The position numbers were made by a program, and so were the translations under genes. Of a stretch of 64,000 bases of DNA, positions 59,168 through 64,000 are shown in pieces. The notes under the pieces were generated by a model that saw only the letters and a list, made by a program, of their open reading frames with translations, was not told the origin of the DNA and made no database searches. Numbering within the stretch: the stretch's first letter is position 1; every line of letters begins with the position of its first letter. This stretch comes from Membranipora membranacea (lineage: Eukaryota > Bryozoa > Gymnolaemata > Cheilostomatida > Membraniporidae), in NCBI GenBank assembly GCA_914767715.1, contig OU612065.1:25794001-25858000 (forward strand), given 5' to 3'.

Positions 59168-62100
59168 TTATTCTCTACTGAGGCGCATGTAGATCGTTTT
59201 CATTGAGTAGTGCTGACCTCTGAAGCTTGTCCAGGTTGCTCCCTTGGCAAAATGTGTTGTTTCTCCGCCTTCATAATAGAGCCCATTAAGGTTGCAGTTG
59301 TGGCAATGAGCATACCACCATGCCCCTAAAAAATAAATCAATACATATGTTCACGAATAAAACAGAAGCTATGTAAAGAAATGTATTCTAGATTTTCGCT
59401 CATTCTTTCAGCTGAGTGATATCAACAACCTTGCAATTTTGCTTGCCAAGTCAACTTGTAGATAGCTAGATTAATACCTGTAAATCGTGCAGCACAATTT
59501 TGTGTATCTTGACCATCATTGTCGTTATCTATGGTTGAGAACTTCCAGCCATTGTGTACATCCAAACTGTTTCCAGCATCACCAGAATATCCACTAACCT
59601 ACACATACAAATAACCAAATTCAGTGAATATTCCATTAAAGGTTTAGTATAATCGAGTTATCATATGTGAACATATGCAGTTCTTGCATGACCGCTTTGC
59701 TGACATTTGATCTACCGATCTTGTATGATAAAGATGATGCGATACACTTTGATGTTAACACTAGCAAAGGCTGAATAGCGATCACATGATAAACGTAGGC
59801 AGTTACCTACTAGCTTAGGAGGACACGACTCTTGAGACACTAAGATATCTGTTTATCAATCATGATCTAGTAATACATAGGGATCATATATGAATTGGTT
59901 GTTCTTACCAGACCTAAGTCTATTCCGTCAAAATCACTTAAGATAATAACTAACACTTCACTTAGTCAATTAAACATTCAAAGTCATATGATCCACCAAG
60001 TCAAACTGGATAAAAACAGTGGATGCTGCACAACCTGAGAAGATTTTGCGAAAATGGAACATTTGTTTCTGTATTTCAAAACCTTTAGCTTTGTGGGTGT
60101 ACAGGAGAGACTACTTCTCTCGACTGCCCTTTAGGCAGAGCGATGACAAAGTACATAATTATAACATAATGGTGTACATTAGAAGAGGTGACCACGTCAG
60201 TTAAGCCTTATCCCAGCGGACCCACCTTTGTTTGGAAACAACAAAAACGGGGCCACTGAGATAATGCTACCTCAGCTGCATCATTGCTTCGATTACTTTA
60301 GGATCACTTACATGTAATCTGTACTCATCGACAGCCCCATCGATATAGAAGAGAGAGTAGTTTCCAGTTCTAGTCTCACCATCATGATCTTCGAGAAATA
60401 CACTCAGCATCTTGTTGGACAGAGTAAGATAGTAAAGTCTCTCCAGCCCTATAAAGACATGATCTACATGTGAAGATGTGTACTCACTTAGATAATGAAT
60501 AAGTGCCCAGAACCGATATTTGTAAATCGGGAGTGAAAAATGAATTTTATTAGTAGATGATTGGAAATTATCCCATTTTTGCTCTGATTTGGCTCTGATT
60601 GGCTATTGAGTCCATCCAGCAGCCAATCAGGACCGTCACATCGCACATATTGAAATATTATTATAATGTTCAAGGAGTAACTTCTTGTTATGATCAGCTG
60701 TAACCTCACCTAGCCAAAACTCTCCTGTCAAGTTACCGAACCCCTCAACATAATCATCCCAGTATCTCCAGAAGTCCTCAGAGCCGTCCAATCTTCTTTG
60801 GAACACAGTCCAGCCAGAGGTCGAATCAAACTGACATATTACGGGGATTGATTCGAGGGTGGGACCTAGCTTCAAATCATAAATGCTTCCTGATGATCTC
60901 TCTCCTCTGTCAAATGCGTCTTGGCAATCTTAAAAAAAAATAAATAGATGAGAAACAAGTATAACCGTAAATTGGCGCTTATCGTTTTCAAATCGGAGAG
61001 TAATAGTTTTAAGAGTGTCCTTTTTAGGGATTTACAGTATTGAATACCTTCTTAATCTCAAAGGCTTTCAGCCGACTGATGCCAAATATTCACAGTATAT
61101 CTGAGCATTGTTAAAGTTAGGTTACCTTTGAAAATGCATCTCCCATAACCTTCGAGATATGGCTACAAAACAAATGGTGTGAATTTAAATTTGTTTCTTC
61201 TCTGTGACACTGTTGTTTACTCTCTACGCAGTTTGAGACGAGGGCTGAACGGTATTTGAGTTCCGGGTTTTTCATATCAGGTATGGGTTGTTGTTTTAGG
61301 ATAAAATATATAATTATGTTCAGGAGTAGAGTTGTCACTGCAGGGCAAAATGAAAGACAACCCTGATGATTAATGATACTGCATCCAGGGAGTTATGTCC
61401 CAAACTCTCGGCTGCGTCTGTCCTAATACTACAGGAGTCATGTATTCGTTCCATTATGACTGGTTCTTAGGGGTCAAATGAAAATCTGTTGCTAAAGAAG
61501 GGCTAGGCGAGAAACCCCAACAAACATACCTCGGAAAGAGAGGATTTACGATAGCAGTGTCGTTTTTCTGCATAGCTGAAAGGTGAATTTTCCACAATTG
61601 TTACACCAATGTACTGCTGGAACACTTGACAGCTTTGAGAGCTACTGTCATATATCACAGATTCACACAGTGATAAAGTAGAGCAGAACACAGTACACCC
61701 CAAAGATGTCGGAACTCCTTGAAAAATAAGAGCAAACTAATCTGACACATTTTGAAATCAATATATTTTCAGGATCAACTTTACAGAAGAGGTTTACAAT
61801 GATATATAAAATGTCAAAGTCGGTCAATGTTGGTTTCATTTAATTGACGAAAAACATTAATTGAAGAAATTTATTAATAGTCATTCCATCATGATAGCCA
61901 TTTTTATTATCTAATTTTCTAAAAAGACAACGAGAAACATTTATGAGAAAAATAAAGGTTCTACTACCAACTTTCAGTTTTTTTTAACACCACATTTTTT
62001 ACAGACAAATCGCATATAAAATAGAAATAGGATTTTGGAAAGCCTAATTGGGAAAAAATTATGGATTATTTTTTTAGTGGAAAATATAACCGTTTTTTCA

Positions 62101-62317
62101 TGCTGTATGTATTTATGTATGTTCAATCTTTTGTATAACCCAGTCAATTTAATTTAGTAACGAATAGCTTACCATCTACCGTCTCAGTTGCGTTTTCATT
62201 AATACTTGTTTCTTCAACATTTGTAGTTACCATGTAAATATCTGATGTACCAGAAGCAGAGTGGAATAAGATATAAGTGCAGACTTGTATGAGTGTGACT
62301 TTTCTGATGAAACCCAT
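59168..62317 (-). CDS. B4: secreted PAN-fibrinogen-related protein, seven exons, intact
   Basis: Exons: 62173-62317, 61530-61717, 61126-61162, 60710-60928, 60312-60448, 59478-59598, 59168-59325; 334 residues. It is the only B copy with no visible lesion: the exon 2 reading frame and CAAG acceptor are sound and exons 4 and 5 are present. The signal peptide (MGFIRKVTLI start) is followed by the PAN-like module (CESVIYDSSSQSCQVFQQ), link exon PYLEGYGRCIFK, and FReD with GWTVFQRRLDGSEDFW, DNDND and WWYAHCHNCNLNGLYY. A 6-bp in-frame deletion in exon 7 removes two residues after the GG of the last domain segment, relative to B1 and B3. It is likely secreted; ligand unknown. Confidence 0.85.
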
Positions 62318-63510
62318 CTCTAGGAAAAAGTCCCTCCTGCCACTCCGAAGCAGAGAGTCTGTTTAAAATGAATTTAAAAAATGTTTACATTAAATAATGC
62401 ATATTTGAGAGGAACAATTACATCTCAAGAGGCTCTTGATAAATTATGAGAATGTTGGATTTATTAAACATGTAATTATTATTATTCTGAACTTCGGTTT
62501 CCAGCATATTTCTTGTGTATTTCCTTCATAATTTCTGTTTCACGAACCGCATATCCTTATTCGTACCCATCATCAACTGTCAGAATGAATACATAATTTC
62601 TTGCCACCAGTGAAATGAAACAGAAGAATTTCCTCAATAATAACAAAAAAATTAATCACTAGCTCAGGGCCGAATGTTATTCATCATTGCATTGCTATAG
62701 ACAGTTTTCTGAGCTCTTATTTATGCCTCAATTCGGAGTTGTCCTCTCTCCAGTTTGGTACTTTTAACCCACTCGGCATAGGAAAAACCTGCTGAAAGAG
62801 GGTTATCTTGAAAACCGCTTATGTTAGGTTAAAAATGAGTTTTGATTCAGAGTCTGCACCATTGAAGACTCTGTGAGACAAGGTTTCCAAATCATTGGAG
62901 GCTTGAATGTTGATAAAAACCTAACTATAGTCTCATTTTGTCTCAATCCTTCTTCGTCAGCCAAGCTTTTATTGTTAGATTGATGACTCTTCCTTCCTGA
63001 AAGGACCATCAGTGTCACACTCATATGTGTCTAGAAATATCATTATTCAGCTGACGAACCCATCATTTGGTCGGAATTGATATAATGAGTTGATCTTCCT
63101 GTTGTTGACAAAGACATAGAATTGAAATTCTAATAACATCCTCTTCAATTTGTGATTCCGTCATGCAGAAATACTCACTGCCTATGTGTTTGGTTTTTGA
63201 AACAATAGCTAAGAAAATAAAAAAAATATATGAAACTGATTCTGAATGATTTTATAAATGGTCAGCAACCTCTAGTTTATATAATTTGTGTTCCAAGAGA
63301 TATAATCATTGATATGGAATATTATATTTATATTCCATATCAATGATTATATTAACTCAGTGGATATAATATTAAGCTAAAGAGGTCAAAGATTACAACT
63401 GAATGATCTGAACTACCTCATGTTGACAATACGAACCTAATCACTCGTCAGATTGAGCCCCCGTTAGCTCGTTCTCCGTAAGCTTGTTCTAATGATAACC
63501 TAACGGAACT

Positions 63511-64000
63511 ATGAATTCCACCAAGTGGATCCGCTACAACGTCAAAGTACCACGGGAGCTCGCTACTGTGCTTGGTTTAATATTATTTACCATCTTGCTA
63601 ACGAACATTCTTACACTGATGACGTTTAAGCGAATTAAAAAGTTACCGTTCCATCATCATCTGATGATTTGTCTTGCGGTAGTGGATCTGCTGACAGTGC
63701 CTTCGCACCTACCAAGCTTCATTGGAATCTGGAATGGATCGCTATTACTATCAGACAGTATCTGTGGTTTACTTTCTGTGACGAATCATACCTGTATCGC
63801 AGCTACTACCTGGTTACACTGCGCTATATGTATCGACAAGTGCTGTTCCATTTTAAAACCGCTTGAGCACAAACTCTTTCAAACGCACCGTAGAACTCCT
63901 TATTTGGCATTTGCATTTTCAGTTGCTGCTGTTGTTGTCATATTGGCTATAATGATGGCCTTCACATACACTGGATTCCTCGAGGTGAAATTTCTAACTT
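63511..64000 (+). CDS. G4: class A GPCR, 5' part, intact to the window end
   Basis: ATG at 63511 (MNSTKWIRYN) opens the same frame as G1 and stays open to the edge, through TM1, LAVVDLL, Cys85, IDKC and TM4. The two lesions seen in G2 and G3 are absent: GGAATC is complete near codon 72 and codon 124 is CAA. It is about 163 of an expected 320 codons. It is preceded by the conserved 23-bp-arm palindrome (63300-63352). Confidence 0.85.
   Translation, partial: MNSTKWIRYNVKVPRELATVLGLILFTILLTNILTLMTFKRIKKLPFHHHLMICLAVVDLLTVPSHLPSFIGIWNGSLLLSDSICGLLSVTNHTCIAATTWLHCAICIDKCCSILKPLEHKLFQTHRRTPYLAFAFSVAAVVVILAIMMAFTYTGFLEVKFLT

Larger units (their letters stand above)
52032..64000. repeat. Duplication block 4 (3' UTR copy-A4-B4-G4), continues past window
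   Basis: Homology to block 1 begins at 4810 on the left side (offset about 47.2 kb), about 1.2 kb further left than the blocks 1-3 edge at 5973, so this copy comes from a different duplication event. All genes visible in it are intact. Shared features (half palindromic element, no LINE tail, long minisatellite, no foldback insertion in intron 6) ally it with block 1. Confidence 0.85.

Overview
The window looks like AT-rich nuclear DNA of an invertebrate animal. Genes have many short exons with GT-AG introns, the proteins are metazoan families (secreted fibrinogen-related lectin-like proteins, a class A GPCR, a glutamine-rich coactivator), and there are non-LTR retrotransposon tails and many small inverted-repeat elements. 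I cannot fix the phylum; cnidarian, mollusc, hemichordate or tunicate all remain possible.

Layout. Positions 1-4770 hold the last seven exons of a plus-strand, Q/S/P-rich protein ending in an LxxLL box, resembling the C-terminus of p160 nuclear receptor coactivators. The rest is a nested segmental duplication built from one ancestral set: two minus-strand seven-exon genes (A, then B) coding for signal peptide - PAN/apple-like - fibrinogen C-terminal domain (FReD) proteins, one plus-strand intronless GPCR (G), and the 3' end of a third minus-strand FReD gene (C). Block 1 (5973-19060) has A1, B1, G1 and C exon 7a. Block 2 (19061-34838) has A2, B2, G2 and C exons 7b and 6. Block 3 (34839-49914) has B3, G3, C exon 7c and A3, a circularly permuted order, and sits inside a decayed LINE within intron 5 of gene C. 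C exons 5 and 4 follow at 50.6-51.5 kb. Block 4 (from 52032) starts with a copy of the coactivator 3' UTR and carries A4, B4 and G4, running off the window.

Reading exon by exon, A1, A4, B4 and G1 are intact, and G4 is intact as far as the window goes. A2, A3, B1, B2, B3, G2 and G3 each carry at least one visible lesion (nonsense, frameshift, exon deletion, broken or weakened splice site). Shared lesions and shared insertions group block 2 with block 3, and block 1 with block 4, so the order of events can be partly reconstructed.

The A/B/C proteins are expected to be secreted and to bind glycans or acetylated groups through a Ca2+-dependent FReD. The GPCR ligand is unknown, and no functional link between the GPCR and the lectin-like genes can be shown beyond their being duplicated together. 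The most unusual items are the circularly permuted 15-kb insertion, a TIR element carrying a tRNA-derived core that landed in a splice donor, a family of ~31-34 bp palindromes flanked by 7-8 bp target duplications, and orphan terminal exons of gene C placed in matching phase just downstream of damaged A genes.
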